From: Lachnospiraceae bacterium
GTDB lineage: Bacteria; Bacillota; Clostridia; Lachnospirales; Lachnospiraceae
Assembly: GCA_022791635.1 (NCBI GenBank)
Contig: JAAVZL010000042.1
Span: forward strand, 1-64,000
DNA: 64,000 nucleotides
Direction of reading: 5' to 3'
Below the pieces are notes generated by a model. The model ran no database searches. It was not told where the DNA came from and was given only the letters and a program-made list of their open reading frames with translations. Both the position numbers and the translations under genes were made by a program. Of this stretch, positions 34,584-44,191 are shown in pieces (positions within the stretch are counted from its first letter, which is position 1; each line of letters begins with the position of its first letter).

Positions 34584-36368
34584 ATGAAAAATGGAATGAC
34601 GATTTCCATGGAAGAAATTACAAAGTCATTCGCTGGGGTAAAAGCCCTCGATCATGTGAGCATTGAGATTGCGGCAGGGAAGGTACATGGACTGATCGGC
34701 GCCAACGGCGCCGGTAAGTCCACGTTGATTAAGGTGCTGGCAGGAGCTTATCAGCCGGATGGCGGAAGGATTTTGATAGACGGGAAAGAGGTTTTCATTG
34801 ACGATCCAAGCGTTGCCGCAGCTTATGGCCTGAGTTTTATTCACCAGGAGCTGCACCTGGTGCCTCATTTTAATGTGGCGGAGAATTTAACCCTTGGACT
34901 TCCCAAGGAAAAGCGGGCGGGACTCATTGACTGGAATGCCACCGTGAAAAAGCTGCAGCCTGTACTGGACATTGTGGGATTCAAAAAATCGCCCTACACC
35001 TCCCTTCGGGATCTAAGCGTTGCGGAGCAGTGGCTGATTGCCATTGCAAAGGCTTTGTATCAGGACGTGAGATTTATTGCTATGGATGAGCCTACGGCAG
35101 CCCTGTCGGAGACTGAGGTGGAGACCTTGTTTTCCATTGTGCGGGATTTGACCAGACGGGGAATCGGGGTAATCTATGTTTCCCACCGCCTGGACGAGGT
35201 GATCGCCCTGTGCGATGAGATCACGGTCTTTAAGGACGGGAAGAAGGTCCTCCATGAGGCCACGGGGAAGCTTGCCAAGGAAGAGATTATCACAGCCATT
35301 GCAGGCCATAAGGTAGAGGTCCTGGATGCCATAGAATATAAGTTTCAGAATGCGGACACCCTTCTTGAGGTCAAGGATCTTAGGGATGAAAAAAAGGTCA
35401 AGGGAGTCAGCTTCCGGCTGAAAAAGGGAGAGGTTTTGGGACTTACCGGACTGGTGGGCGCCGGAAGAACGGAAACGGTCTTAAGTATTTTCGGCGCCAA
35501 TAAGGTGAAATCCGGTTCCTTTTCCTTTCAGGGGCAGGCTTATGCGCCCCGGTCTCCTCAGGATGCGGTGAAGGCCGGCATTGTTCTTGTCCCTGAGGAT
35601 CGGCGGGGGGAGGGACTGATCACCAATCAGACCCTGAACTTTAATGTGAATCTGCCTGCTCTGCATGTTCTTCGTATCAACAGGTGGCTGCCGTTCATCG
35701 GAACGAAGAAAAGCGCACAGATAACCCAGGAAGCCATAGAACGGCTGCGGATCAAGACAAGCGGTGTGAATGAACAGATTTTGAATCTGAGCGGAGGAAA
35801 TCAGCAGAAGGTGGTAATTGGAAAATGGTTAAAGCGCAAGCCTTTGCTGATTATTATGGATGAGCCTACACAGGGGGTGGACGTGGGAGCGCGGTCTGAA
35901 ATCTATAAGCTGATACGGGCAATGGCCCTGGAGGAGGGCATCAGCTTTTTGATCGTATCCTCGGATTTGGAGGAGCTTCCCGGCTTATGCGATCGTGTAC
36001 TGGTAATGGCAGAGGGCAAATTGACCGGAGAGCTGACAGGAGCAGAGATTACGAAGGATGCAATGCTGCGCTGCTGCTCTGCCATTACCGGCTCGCTTCT
36101 GGCCTCTGTCATGGGTACGGGGACCAGCTCGGCAGGCGATGCCTATATGATGAACTCCTTTGCCTGTGTATATGTAGGCTCTGCCACCTTAAAGGATGGG
36201 GAGTTTCACATCATCGGCACCCTGATAGGGGTGTTGATCATTCAGCTTGGCTTTAACGGACTTTCTATCCTGGGAATCGCCACTTATGCTCAGTACCTGT
36301 TTCAGGGAGCGATTATACTGCTGGCAGTGGCTTTGAGTACCATTTCCAGAAAGTATGCGAAAAAATAG
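34584..36368 (+). CDS. ABC sugar ATPase fused in frame to the C-terminus of its permease
   Basis: 594 residues. Residues 1-495 are a full RbsA/MglA-type double ATPase: Walker A GANGAGKST, first signature LSVAEQW, second LSGGNQQK, Walker B LLIIMDEPTQG. At about residue 498 (36078) the sequence becomes SAITGSLLASVMGTGTSS and continues as the last 96 residues of an RbsC-type permease (FHIIGTLIGVLIIQLGFNGL, ISRKYAKK). An in-frame deletion of the gene boundary and most of the permease explains this. The remnant has only two or three helices, so transport is probably lost. Compare the intact set at 58897-62588. Confidence 0.88.
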   Translation: MKNGMTISMEEITKSFAGVKALDHVSIEIAAGKVHGLIGANGAGKSTLIKVLAGAYQPDGGRILIDGKEVFIDDPSVAAAYGLSFIHQELHLVPHFNVAENLTLGLPKEKRAGLIDWNATVKKLQPVLDIVGFKKSPYTSLRDLSVAEQWLIAIAKALYQDVRFIAMDEPTAALSETEVETLFSIVRDLTRRGIGVIYVSHRLDEVIALCDEITVFKDGKKVLHEATGKLAKEEIITAIAGHKVEVLDAIEYKFQNADTLLEVKDLRDEKKVKGVSFRLKKGEVLGLTGLVGAGRTETVLSIFGANKVKSGSFSFQGQAYAPRSPQDAVKAGIVLVPEDRRGEGLITNQTLNFNVNLPALHVLRINRWLPFIGTKKSAQITQEAIERLRIKTSGVNEQILNLSGGNQQKVVIGKWLKRKPLLIIMDEPTQGVDVGARSEIYKLIRAMALEEGISFLIVSSDLEELPGLCDRVLVMAEGKLTGELTGAEITKDAMLRCCSAITGSLLASVMGTGTSSAGDAYMMNSFACVYVGSATLKDGEFHIIGTLIGVLIIQLGFNGLSILGIATYAQYLFQGAIILLAVALSTISRKYAKK

Positions 36369-36476
36369 GAATCGGATCCGAGGGGGAACAGAGAAATGGA
36401 TGAAGGAGCAAAAAGTAGTGCGGCTTCCCTCAAGATATGATAAAATAAACCCATCAAAACATTGGGAGGGATTCAC

Positions 36477-37001
36477 ATGAAAGATCTGCTTCTTGTTATA
36501 GACATGCAAAATGATTTTATTGACGGCGCTCTTGGTACGAAGGAGGCGGCTGCCATTGTTCCGAATGTGATCAGGCGCATTGAGGAGTTTGAGGGGGAGG
36601 TCCTCTATACCAGGGATACGCATTTTGAGGATTACCTTAAGACCCAGGAGGGAAGAAATCTGCCGGTTCCCCACTGTATCAAGGGAACCCACGGCTGGGA
36701 GCTTCGAAAGGAGCTGAAAGCTCTCTGTGAGGCTCGGCGCTCTCCGGTGCTGGACAAGATCACCTTTGGAGCCAGTAAGCTGCCGGAATTTTTGAAGGAG
36801 CGCTATCCGGAGGGGCTTGCAAGCGTGGAGCTGATTGGCCTGTGCACGGATATCTGTGTGATATCCAATGCCATGATTCTCAAGGCCTTTTTCTCGGAGC
36901 TTCCCGTCAGCGTGACAGCCTCCTGCTGTGCGGGTGTCACGCCGGAAAGTCATGAAAATGCATTAAATGCCATGAAAATGTGTCAGATTACGGTTCGCTA
37001 G
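36477..37001 (+). CDS. Isochorismatase-family cysteine hydrolase (nicotinamidase-like)
   Basis: 175 residues. The catalytic Asp is in VIDMQNDF and the nucleophilic Cys in [11 protein letters not shown]; the Lys may be in the DKITF segment. The [11 protein letters not shown] block is usual in Clostridial nicotinamidase-like members, so nicotinamide deamidation in NAD salvage is a reasonable guess. GGGAGGG lies 6 bases before ATG 36477. Its end overlaps the convergent amidase gene by 14 bases. Confidence 0.82.
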   Translation: MKDLLLVIDMQNDFIDGALGTKEAAAIVPNVIRRIEEFEGEVLYTRDTHFEDYLKTQEGRNLPVPHCIKGTHGWELRKELKALCEARRSPVLDKITFGASKLPEFLKERYPEGLASVELIGLCTDICVISNAMILKAFFSELPVSVTASCCAGVTPESHENALNAMKMCQITVR

Positions 37002-37926
37002 AGCCGTTTGAAATGCCGAAGAACTCGTCCAGGCCGTCAGCCATGCCCTGGGCGAGCTTTTTTTGATAATCCTCGGAGGCCATTTTCAGATCCTCATCGG
37101 GATTGGTCATAAAGCCCATCTCCACAATGGTGACCGGCACCTGGCACCAGTTGATGCCGCTCATGGTATCCGTCTCCCAGACCTTTCGGGCCTTGGCCCC
37201 CGTCATGCTTACCATATGCTCTAGCACGGCATCGGACAGGGCCCGGCTTTCCGTATAAATGCCGGGGGTATAGGGATTGGAGGCTGTGGGGCAGATGGTC
37301 ATAATGCCGCTGGCCGAAGGATTTTCCGATCCGTCTGCGTGGATGCGGATAAAGGCGTCCGCCTGGGCGTCGTTGGCCGTCTGGGCCCGCTCGGCATTGC
37401 TGATGTTCACGTCGTTGCTTTCTCGGATCATCAGCACTTCGTAGCCCCGGTTCGTTAGCTCTTCCTTTAGCTTTAGCGCTACCTGGAGGGTAAGTTCATA
37501 TTCTCTTAAGCCGCTGGCGGCACCGGAGGTTCCGCCGGCCACCTTTGCTTTCATCTCTAAGGCGCCCGGCCCTATGGGCTCCTTTTCCGAGTTGCCCTTT
37601 GCCTGATGCCCCGGATCGATGGCCACCAGATAGCTGCCGGCTGCGGCCTTACTGGCTTCCTCCTTAAGACTTGCCTCCTCAAGCTCCTTTTGGAGGGCTT
37701 CCTCCCTGGCAAGGGCAGCTTCTTCTGCGGCTTTTTGCTCGGCCTCGGCCTTTTGCTGTTCGATTTCCTGTAAGACGGCCTGTCCCACTTCCTTTGTTTT
37801 GACGGTTCCTCCCTGACAGAGAGGGAAGCTTGCCTCGCCTTCCTTTTCGGTACAGCCTGCGAGAAGAAGGCAGAAGAGCGCAAGCAGCAGTGCGCCACCT
37901 GTGGGCCTTAAATCTTTTAAATTCAT
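36988..37926 (-). CDS. N-acetylmuramoyl-L-alanine amidase lipoprotein (Amidase_3)
   Basis: About 312 residues. A lipoprotein signal (LLLAGCTE) is followed by an Ala/Glu/Lys coiled-coil segment (about 45-100) and a zinc amidase domain. Zinc ligands appear as His in AIDPGHQ, Glu in GLREYELTL and His in [10 protein letters not shown]; the catalytic Glu is in [10 protein letters not shown]. It cuts the peptide stem from peptidoglycan outside the membrane. The start at 37926 has AAGGGG 9 bases upstream; 37932 is an in-frame alternative. Confidence 0.9.
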   Translation of the reverse strand: MNLKDLRPTGGALLLALFCLLLAGCTEKEGEASFPLCQGGTVKTKEVGQAVLQEIEQQKAEAEQKAAEEAALAREEALQKELEEASLKEEASKAAAGSYLVAIDPGHQAKGNSEKEPIGPGALEMKAKVAGGTSGAASGLREYELTLQVALKLKEELTNRGYEVLMIRESNDVNISNAERAQTANDAQADAFIRIHADGSENPSASGIMTICPTASNPYTPGIYTESRALSDAVLEHMVSMTGAKARKVWETDTMSGINWCQVPVTIVEMGFMTNPDEDLKMASEDYQKKLAQGMADGLDEFFGISNGSSEP

Positions 37927-37939
37927 TTTCATTTACCCC

Positions 37940-37968
37940 TTTACAAAATCCTCTTTTTCGATTATAAT
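37940..37968 (+). promoter_or_regulatory. Promoter of tRNA-Thr
   Basis: TTTACA at 37940-37945 and TATAAT at 37963-37968 with a 17-base spacer, 21 bases before the tRNA. Confidence 0.8.
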
Positions 37969-37989
37969 ATCAAATGCTGATGAACGCAA

Positions 37990-38062
37990 GCTGGAATAGC
38001 TCAGTCGGTAGAGCACTTCACTCGTAATGAAGGGGTCGAGAGTTCAAGTCTCTTTTCCAGCT
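37990..38062 (+). tRNA. tRNA-Thr (anticodon CGT)
   Basis: Acceptor arms GCTGGAA and TTCCAGC pair fully. The D arm is GCTC/GAGC, the anticodon stem CTTCA/TGAAG encloses CTCGTAA, and the T loop is TTCAAGT. Anticodon CGT reads ACG (Thr). The CCA end is not encoded; a T-rich run follows and can serve as terminator. Confidence 0.95.
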
Positions 38063-38284
38063 TTCTTTTTTTGCCTAAAATCCGGTATGATAAAATTTAG
38101 AAATAGTTTAGAATCTTCTCACTCTTTTTTCAGAATTCAGACACATATTTGTCATAAAGATTCGATAAGATAGTAGTAACAAAAAAAGGAGCTGCCGGTG
38201 CTTATGGGTGCTGACCAGCTTCGGCAAACAACAACAGGCGAAAGCCTTTTACATAAGAAGAGCTTTCAGAAAAGATGGCTCAAA

Positions 38285-38328
38285 GCAGCGGGGAGATGTA
38301 ACCGATGGATGTTACATCTCCCCGCTGT
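38285..38328. terminator. Strong hairpin at the 3' end of the anti-sigma gene
   Basis: GCAGCGGGGAGATGTAAC pairs with GTTACATCTCCCCGCTGT around an 8-base loop. It lies 29 bases beyond the stop of the minus-strand anti-sigma gene. The T-tract is modest on both sides, so termination may be bidirectional and partial. Confidence 0.65.
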
Positions 38329-38356
38329 TGTTTTGGGATATATTTTTTTGCTTGGC

Positions 38357-39793
38357 TTAGTTCATTTCCTGGAGGGCGCTCCACATGGGATTTGTGGGGT
38401 CATTGCCGGTGCCGTTGAACTGAAGAACGATGTTCGCAAGGCTGCCTTCCGGCATCTGATCTGCGTCCACTGCGAAGATCAGGGTGTATTCTATTGTTTC
38501 GCCCTTTTCCATGGAGCGGTAGAAGAAGGAGTGAAGCCGTTCTTCGCCGCTTCGGTTCTCGGGCTGGCTTAAGTAGAAGGCGGAATCGTCCATCTGGAGC
38601 TCGTACCGCTCGCTGGGTACGGCCTCATAGGTATCCTTCTTGAAGTTCCAGGTTCCGTCTGCGCGTTTTTCTACATAGACCAGGGATGCGTCGAGGGCTG
38701 TGGAGTCCCAGGTTCCTCCGTCTGGAAATTCGTCGTAGCCCATGTACTGCTGTGCGCTTACCTGTACGGCCAGGAATTTTGGCGTCGCTGTTTCCTCTGC
38801 CAGAACCTCTCCTTCCTGGTCAAGGTGCATGCGCTGGTAGGACTTGTGGGTTCCGTCTGCATTCAGCCAGGGGCTCAGCCGTTCCATATCGTAGACGCCC
38901 TGGTCGGTATAGCCGGGAACGTCGTAGAGGCTGTCGTAAATCTTTGCCTCTTTTACGGTATAGCTGGTTCCGAAAAATTCGCATTTCAGGGCTTCGCCTA
39001 CTTTGGTGATCTCATCGGTGGTGACGCCCTTTTCTACCTGTGCCTGCCACTGGGCGTCTTCGGTATCCTGGGCGGCCTGCTTCTGCTGCTCTTCGGGAGT
39101 CAGATCGTAGGCCAGGTCTGCATTTTCCGATACGGTGATCTGAAGGCCTTCGGCTACCTTTATGACTTCGTCAACCGGAACCTCGTAGTCGCCGTAAATG
39201 CGGATTACGTAGCCCTGCTCGGGATTGAAGAGGAAGAGATCCTCGCCGCTTAGATATTTGTCTCGCTCCTGATAGGTGATGATGTGGGCTTCCATGTTCT
39301 GGATGGTGGTTTTTTCTACCTTTTCCACGTGGGTGAAGTCCATTTGCTCTCTCTGGGAGTCGATATTTACCATATTCATGGGCATGATGGAGATGCCGTG
39401 GCCGTAGTTGTCGTCGGCGCAGTATTTGCCTTCCTCCTGGAGCTTCATACCGTTCGGGAGATAGGTGGGCTCTGCCTGTACTTCTACGGGCTTTAGCTCG
39501 TAGTTTAATTCAAAGGAGTAGGATACCTGATTGCCTTCCTCCTGGACGTTCTTTGTAAAGTATCCCATAGATGCCATGACGCCTAAGCCGGAGACGGCGA
39601 TGAGGGCTGCAGCCAGGCCGGCGGCCCAGACATGACGCAGGGAGCGCTTACGGATGGGCTGTACCTTTGCCTGCTGGCGGCTCTTGGCCCGGACGATATC
39701 GTAGGCGGCCTGGATCTTTGTCTCGGTTATTTCGGGAATGGGAAGGGTTTGATTTAATACCTGTTCTTCTAATCTTTTTCTGTCTTCGCTCAT
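38357..39793 (-). CDS. Membrane-bound anti-sigma factor with DUF4367-like sensor
   Basis: 478 residues. A cytoplasmic N-terminal region (about 1-52), one helix (about 55-78, WAAGLAAALIAVSGLGVMAS) and a large extracytoplasmic part with TYLPNGMKLQEEGKY and an IRIYGDYEVP segment, a pattern of DUF4367-type anti-sigma proteins. It starts 14 bases after the sigma gene ends, so it should bind that ECF sigma factor and release it on an envelope signal. A second extracellular domain (residues about 270-470) is unassigned. Confidence 0.75.
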   Translation of the reverse strand: MSEDRKRLEEQVLNQTLPIPEITETKIQAAYDIVRAKSRQQAKVQPIRKRSLRHVWAAGLAAALIAVSGLGVMASMGYFTKNVQEEGNQVSYSFELNYELKPVEVQAEPTYLPNGMKLQEEGKYCADDNYGHGISIMPMNMVNIDSQREQMDFTHVEKVEKTTIQNMEAHIITYQERDKYLSGEDLFLFNPEQGYVIRIYGDYEVPVDEVIKVAEGLQITVSENADLAYDLTPEEQQKQAAQDTEDAQWQAQVEKGVTTDEITKVGEALKCEFFGTSYTVKEAKIYDSLYDVPGYTDQGVYDMERLSPWLNADGTHKSYQRMHLDQEGEVLAEETATPKFLAVQVSAQQYMGYDEFPDGGTWDSTALDASLVYVEKRADGTWNFKKDTYEAVPSERYELQMDDSAFYLSQPENRSGEERLHSFFYRSMEKGETIEYTLIFAVDADQMPEGSLANIVLQFNGTGNDPTNPMWSALQEMN

Positions 39794-39807
39794 AATGTTT
39801 GCCTCCT

Positions 39808-40329
39808 CTACACTACCATTGGGAAAAATGCCTGCTTGATCTTTTGTCTGCCGCGCTGCATTCTGGATTTTATGGTTGCTTCCTTTATATGAAGGATTTC
39901 TGCGATTTCTCTGGTTCGAAAACCCCAGGCGTAGTACAGAATCATGATGAGCCGATCTTCCTCCTCTAAGGGCTCTAAGTAGTCCAGAAAGGCTCTGGTT
40001 CTTTCGTCGGTTTTTTGGCCGGTGGAGAGAGCCTCGATCTGATCGGTGTATTCTGTGCGGCTGTTGGATTTTCTTATATTGTTGCAGTTATTGATCAGAA
40101 TCCGGACGATCCAGGTTCCGAAATAACAAGGTTCTCGCAAGCTTTCCAGATGCTCGAAGCAGTCGAGAATGGTTTCGGAAATGGCGTCGGCCACGTCCTC
40201 TTCTCGTTTGAGATATGCTTTTGCTACTTTGTACATGGATTGCTTGTGAAGCTCCATGAGTTCTACAAATGCATCCCCATCATAGGCTCTGGCTCGTAAA
40301 AGCAGCTCCTCGGTTTTGTCTCTTTTCAT
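39808..40329 (-). CDS. ECF-type RNA polymerase sigma factor
   Basis: 173 residues. Region 2 is seen in VELMELHKQSMYKVAKAYLK and DAISETILDCFEHL, region 4 in GFRTREIAEILHIKEATIKS. It directs RNA polymerase to envelope-stress-type promoters and is coupled to the downstream anti-sigma gene. AAAGGAGG precedes this ATG; the upstream ATG at 40362 has no such site. Confidence 0.92.
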   Translation of the reverse strand: MKRDKTEELLLRARAYDGDAFVELMELHKQSMYKVAKAYLKREEDVADAISETILDCFEHLESLREPCYFGTWIVRILINNCNNIRKSNSRTEYTDQIEALSTGQKTDERTRAFLDYLEPLEEEDRLIMILYYAWGFRTREIAEILHIKEATIKSRMQRGRQKIKQAFFPMVV

Positions 40330-40427
40330 ACCTTGCCTCCTTTGGGTTGGTGGAATGTACATTCACTTATTAGACTTGGGAATGGGGCGTTTGGATGCAG
40401 AGGGGGGAAAACTTTTTTTTGACGGAC

Positions 40428-40632
40428 GGGCTGGCGTCCATGGGGGACAGACTTTTCCATATCCTGTGTTCGGACGGTTCACGCACAGTCTGTCTGCTCT
40501 GGACGGACATTACCTTAAGATGTTTCTAGGCCGTTTTGGTCTCTTGGTAATATCCGTCCATATCAGACAGGCTGTGCGTGAACAGCCGGACACCGGATAT
40601 CGGAAAAGCCTGTCCCCCATGGACGCCAGCCC
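40428..40632. repeat. Long-hairpin element, copy C
   Basis: About 205 bp. The arms 40428-40458 and 40602-40632 are complementary at 30 of 31 positions, the exception being a G-T pair. The arm sequence (GGGCTGGCGTCCATGGGGGA) is unrelated to copies A, B and D. The inner core is shared, with compensating changes (GTTCACGCACAG left, CTGTGCGTGAAC right). The tip is longer: ATTACC and GGTAAT enclose about 29 bases. It lies upstream of the sigma gene and downstream of glnA. Confidence 0.92.
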
Positions 40633-40694
40633 TGGCTTTGGCTGTTTTTTCTTTGGTTTTTTGGAATTTTAGCTCGTATTTTTCTGGTAAAGGA

Positions 40695-42122
40695 TTAGAG
40701 GTCGAAGTATAGTTTGAATTCGGCAGGGGTGGGGATTTGCTCGAGGCGTTTTAGCTCGGCGCGTTTTCTTTCCAGCCAGACTTCAATGAGGCGCTCTGGG
40801 AAGACGTTTCCTTTGGTTAGGTAGGCGTGATCGGCTTCTAGGGCGTTTAGGGCTTCGTCTAATGTCTTCGGGAGGCCTTGGATTTTGTTTTGCTCTTCCT
40901 TGGAGAGGGTGTAGAGGTTGAAGTCGTAGGGGCCCCAGCCTTCTTTGGCGGGATCGATTTTGTGTTCGATGCCGTCCAGGCCGGCCATGAGGATGGCGGC
41001 GTAGGCGTAGTAGGGGTTGGCGGTGGCGTCGGGGTTGCGCAGCTCGAAGCGTTTGGCTTCGGGGGTCTTGGCGTAGGCCGGGATACGGATGACGGCGCTG
41101 CGGTTGGAGGTGGCGTAGCCGATGGTTACGGGGGCCTCGTAGCCGGGTACCAGACGCTTAAAGGAGTTGGTGGAGGGGTTGGTGAAGGCGCATAGGGATG
41201 CGATGTGCTTTAGGAGTCCTCCTATGAAGTAGTGGGCGGTCTGGCTTAGGCCGGAGTAGCCGGCTTCGTCGTAGAAGAGGGGCTGTCCGTCTTTTAAGAG
41301 GAGCATGTGGACGTGCATGCCGCTGCCGGCTTCCTGGTAAATGGGCTTGGGGAGGAAGGTGGCTGTCTTTCCCTCTCTGGCGGCCATGTTTTTGATGATG
41401 TATTTGATGATCATGGTGTTGTCGGCCATGGCGGGCATGTCATTTAGCTCTACTTCAATTTCCATTTGGCCGGGGCCGCCTACTTCGTGGTGGTGGTATT
41501 TTACTTGGATGCCCCAGTCTTCGATCATCATGCACATGCGGCTTCTCAGATCGTATCCTACGTCTTGAGGGGCTGCGATGTGGTAGCCGCCTTTGTAGGT
41601 GACTTCGTAGCCGTTGTTGCCCGGGGTGTCAAGGCTTTGGTTCCAGTCGGCCTGTCTGGCGTCGATGCGGTAGCCGCATTGCTGGGGAGATACCTGGAAG
41701 CGGGCGCTGTCGAAGAGGTAGAATTCGAATTCGGGGCCGATGATCATGCGGTCGGCGATCCCTGTTTCCTTCATGTATTCGATGGCTCTGAGGCTTACGT
41801 TTTTGGGATACTGGTCAAAGGGCTTATTTTCGCCCTTGCCGATGGTGCATACGTTGCCGCACATGGTCAGTGTGGGCACCTCTGCGAAGGGATCTACGTA
41901 AGCGGTGTCCGGATCCGGCAGGAATACCATGTCGCTTTTTTCGATGGGTGCGTAGCCGTAGTTGGAGCCGTCGAATCCGATTCCCTGGGTGAAGGTGGCT
42001 TCCCCGAACCGTTCTACCGGAATGGTGATGTGACGCCAGCGGCCGTCGATGTCGGTCATTTTGAAATCGATCATACGGATTTGTTTTTCCCCGCACAATT
42101 TTTTGATTGCTTCACTTTTCAT
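40695..42122 (-). CDS. glnA: Type I glutamine synthetase
   Basis: 475 residues, the length of long (GSI-beta-like) enzymes. Blocks include QGIGFDGSNYGYAPIEKSDM, EFEFYLFD, EAGSGMHVHM and NRSAVIRIPAY. It makes glutamine from glutamate, ammonia and ATP. FNLYTLSKEE aligns with the loop holding the adenylylation Tyr of enteric enzymes, and the Tyr is present, but no adenylyltransferase gene is near. A single promoter lies upstream on the minus strand. Confidence 0.95.
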   Translation of the reverse strand: MKSEAIKKLCGEKQIRMIDFKMTDIDGRWRHITIPVERFGEATFTQGIGFDGSNYGYAPIEKSDMVFLPDPDTAYVDPFAEVPTLTMCGNVCTIGKGENKPFDQYPKNVSLRAIEYMKETGIADRMIIGPEFEFYLFDSARFQVSPQQCGYRIDARQADWNQSLDTPGNNGYEVTYKGGYHIAAPQDVGYDLRSRMCMMIEDWGIQVKYHHHEVGGPGQMEIEVELNDMPAMADNTMIIKYIIKNMAAREGKTATFLPKPIYQEAGSGMHVHMLLLKDGQPLFYDEAGYSGLSQTAHYFIGGLLKHIASLCAFTNPSTNSFKRLVPGYEAPVTIGYATSNRSAVIRIPAYAKTPEAKRFELRNPDATANPYYAYAAILMAGLDGIEHKIDPAKEGWGPYDFNLYTLSKEEQNKIQGLPKTLDEALNALEADHAYLTKGNVFPERLIEVWLERKRAELKRLEQIPTPAEFKLYFDL

Positions 42123-42196
42123 AAGTTTTCCCCTTTCCCGTGGCCTTGCCTCTTTGCTCTCTCCCTTTTGGCAGTGGACAAGGCTGTATATGTTTT

Positions 42197-42225
42197 ATTA
42201 TAATTCGGAAAATGTGGGCTGTAAA
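42197..42225 (-). promoter_or_regulatory. Promoter of glnA
   Basis: On the minus strand TTTACA and TATAAT are 17 bases apart, 75 bases before the start codon. Confidence 0.8.
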
Positions 42226-42282
42226 GTGGGGAATGGATGTGGAAGTTTTACTGGTCACGGAGTGAACGGTAACATGTTATGA

Positions 42283-42311
42283 TTGTTTATATATTGGAAG
42301 GATGCTATAAT
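42283..42311 (+). promoter_or_regulatory. Promoter of the AT-rich island (PIN region)
   Basis: TTGTTT at 42283-42288 and TATAAT at 42306-42311, 17 bases apart. The leader to the broken PIN gene is about 140 bases and could once have held an antitoxin or small ORF. Confidence 0.55.
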
Positions 42312-42451
42312 AAAAACAGTATTTGATAAATGAAAAAGACATTTTCTATATGAAATTACCAATATACGAAAGAAGATTAACTAAAAGAGTACTGTTACGG
42401 AATCATAGAAATGAAATGGTGTAGAATAATTTTGATAAGGAGTGATGCACT

Positions 42452-42928
42452 ATGCGAAAATTGAAGGTTTACTTAGATACATCGGTTATCAGTTATTTAT
42501 TACAAGAAGATGTGCCTGAAAAGATGGCAGATACGAGATAACTATGGAAAATGTTCAAAGATGGAAAATACGATGTATATTTATCTACAGTGACATTAAG
42601 AGAAATAGAGAAATGTTCAGAACCGAAGAAAACACAGCTTATTGATTGTTTGAATGAAATACAGTTCACAACACTTGATATTACAGAAGATATTACAAAT
42701 GTGGCAAACAAAATTATTAATATGGGAATACTGACACAAAAAAGTTTTGATGATTGCCAGCATATTGGAGCGGCAGTTATAAATGAATGTGATTGTATTA
42801 TTTCATGGAATTTTAAGCATATTGTAAATGTGAAGACAATTAGAGGTGTAAGAGCAATTACAAATCTGGAAGGATATAAAATGATTGAGATATGGAATCC
42901 TTCTGTACTATTGGAAAGTGAGGAATGA
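42452..42928 (+). pseudogene. PIN-domain toxin gene with premature stop
   Basis: ATG 42452 has AAGGAG upstream and opens KVYLDTSVISYLLQE, a PIN start with the first catalytic Asp. A TAA at 42539-42541 stops it after 29 codons; the same frame then continues (LWKMFKDGKYDVYLSTVTL, QHIGAAVINECDCIISWNF) to 42928 with later catalytic Asp residues. One base change (TAA from a sense codon) explains it. Restart at ATG 42551 would lack the first Asp, so the RNase is probably inactive. Confidence 0.8.
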
Positions 42929-42930
42929 TT

Positions 42931-43107
42931 ATGATTGCAAAACCAATTATCAGCCCAGATTTTACGATTGAAGATATTCATAAGATCAGAGAATATCATT
43001 ATGAGCTTACAAAGAATATGACAACACAGGAAAGGATCAATTTCTATAATGAAGGTGGAAGAGCCTTTTTAAAAGAAATGGAAGAAAGAAAGCTACAGAA
43101 AGTGTGA
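42931..43107 (+). CDS. Small protein paired with the PIN gene
   Basis: 58 residues, charged (FTIEDIHKIREYHYELTKNM). It begins 3 bases after the PIN stop with GAGGA 6 bases upstream. In similar pairs the partner of a PIN protein is a small unfolded antitoxin, so it may be the antitoxin of the broken toxin; no family is recognised. Confidence 0.5.
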   Translation: MIAKPIISPDFTIEDIHKIREYHYELTKNMTTQERINFYNEGGRAFLKEMEERKLQKV

Positions 43108-43116
43108 TGATTTTAC

Positions 43117-43269
43117 ATGAAAGAGATCATGGAATTGGAAGAAAAACAAGCTGAGATAAATCTTGCAGAAGTTTATGGTAAGCTTTCCTGCAAAACTCAT
43201 CAGAAGAGTTTCAGACGGAAAATGAAACAGGGCATTTATAGTATTTATTATACTGCAAACTACATTTAA
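43117..43269 (+). CDS. Small hypothetical ORF
   Basis: 50 codons starting MKEIMELEEKQAEINLAE. No clear ribosome site. It may be a gene remnant between the PIN pair and the FRG gene. Confidence 0.25.
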   Translation: MKEIMELEEKQAEINLAEVYGKLSCKTHQKSFRRKMKQGIYSIYYTANYI

Positions 43270-43285
43270 TAAAGATGGGGCTTTT

Positions 43286-44191
43286 ATGGAAAATGAAGTA
43301 AAGACAATCGAGGATTTTTTGAATAAAATTTTTAAGATATTAGAAGATATTGACAGTTATAATAATAATTGGAAAGCAACTCATCATACAGGATTAGCCT
43401 TTAGAGGGCAAGAGGATAAGGACTATGAATTGATTCCGGCTATTGGAAGAGAAAGAGAATGTTCCTGTGATATTTCTATTTTGAATCAAGAAAGAAATTT
43501 GATAGAAATGGCAAAGTATAAATTACCAAACATATTTCGTTCGGATATGCTGCCAATTGATTTATTATCATTATTACAGCATTATAGGATACCTACCAGG
43601 TTATTGGATGTGACCTTAAATCCGCTTGTTGCCTTATATTTTGCTTCTTTGAATGATGGAGAAGATGGAGAAGTATTTGCATTTGAATATAATGATAGTG
43701 ATAGAGCAAATTATCCGGTAATAAATGCGATAGCAGAAACATATAAATTTGCATTTGGAACAAGTCAGCCACTTTCATTATTTTTTCGAGATATAATTCA
43801 ACAATCTTATTTTGCAGAGCAAATAAGTTTTCTTGGCACTAGAAGTAATGAGAATGGTGCACGGTGGATAAAAGAATGTTGTCAAGAACTGATTTTTGTG
43901 AATGCAACAGAGCAGCTTGACAGACAAAAATTACAACAAGGCTTTTACATATTGTTTCCAAATGAAATAACAGAATATGGTGATGATGGTTTTTGCTTTA
44001 ATAAGGTAATAAGGCCAATTGACAAAAATAATAGGCAGATAAAGGAACGGCTTATTATTAAAAAAGAAGCGAAAGCGGATATTCGTAAAAAGCTGGAGTT
44101 TTTAGGGATATCTGAGGCAACGTTATTTGCAGACAATATAGATACTGTTTGTAAGAACATAGTGGAACAGTGTAAACTGATAAGATTTTGA
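43286..44191 (+). CDS. FRG-domain protein
   Basis: 301 residues. The domain-defining motif is LAFRGQEDKDYELIPAIGR (around residue 40), followed by LLSLLQHYRIPTRLLD and LNPLVALYFAS. FRG proteins are widespread near mobile and defence genes; a nucleotide- or RNA-related enzymatic function is suspected but not proven. The DNA is far more AT-rich than the flanking chromosome, indicating transfer. It sits between a broken PIN pair and an intact toxin-antitoxin pair. Confidence 0.85.
   Translation: MENEVKTIEDFLNKIFKILEDIDSYNNNWKATHHTGLAFRGQEDKDYELIPAIGRERECSCDISILNQERNLIEMAKYKLPNIFRSDMLPIDLLSLLQHYRIPTRLLDVTLNPLVALYFASLNDGEDGEVFAFEYNDSDRANYPVINAIAETYKFAFGTSQPLSLFFRDIIQQSYFAEQISFLGTRSNENGARWIKECCQELIFVNATEQLDRQKLQQGFYILFPNEITEYGDDGFCFNKVIRPIDKNNRQIKERLIIKKEAKADIRKKLEFLGISEATLFADNIDTVCKNIVEQCKLIRF

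Noticed and set aside
38198..38572. Plus-strand frame of 124 codons near the anti-sigma terminator
   Set aside because: Its second half is antisense to the anti-sigma gene and it runs through the terminator hairpin; no ribosome site is properly placed.
40900..40960. Adenylylation control of glutamine synthetase
   Set aside because: The Tyr loop is present, but no adenylyltransferase is near and Firmicutes usually control this enzyme in other ways.
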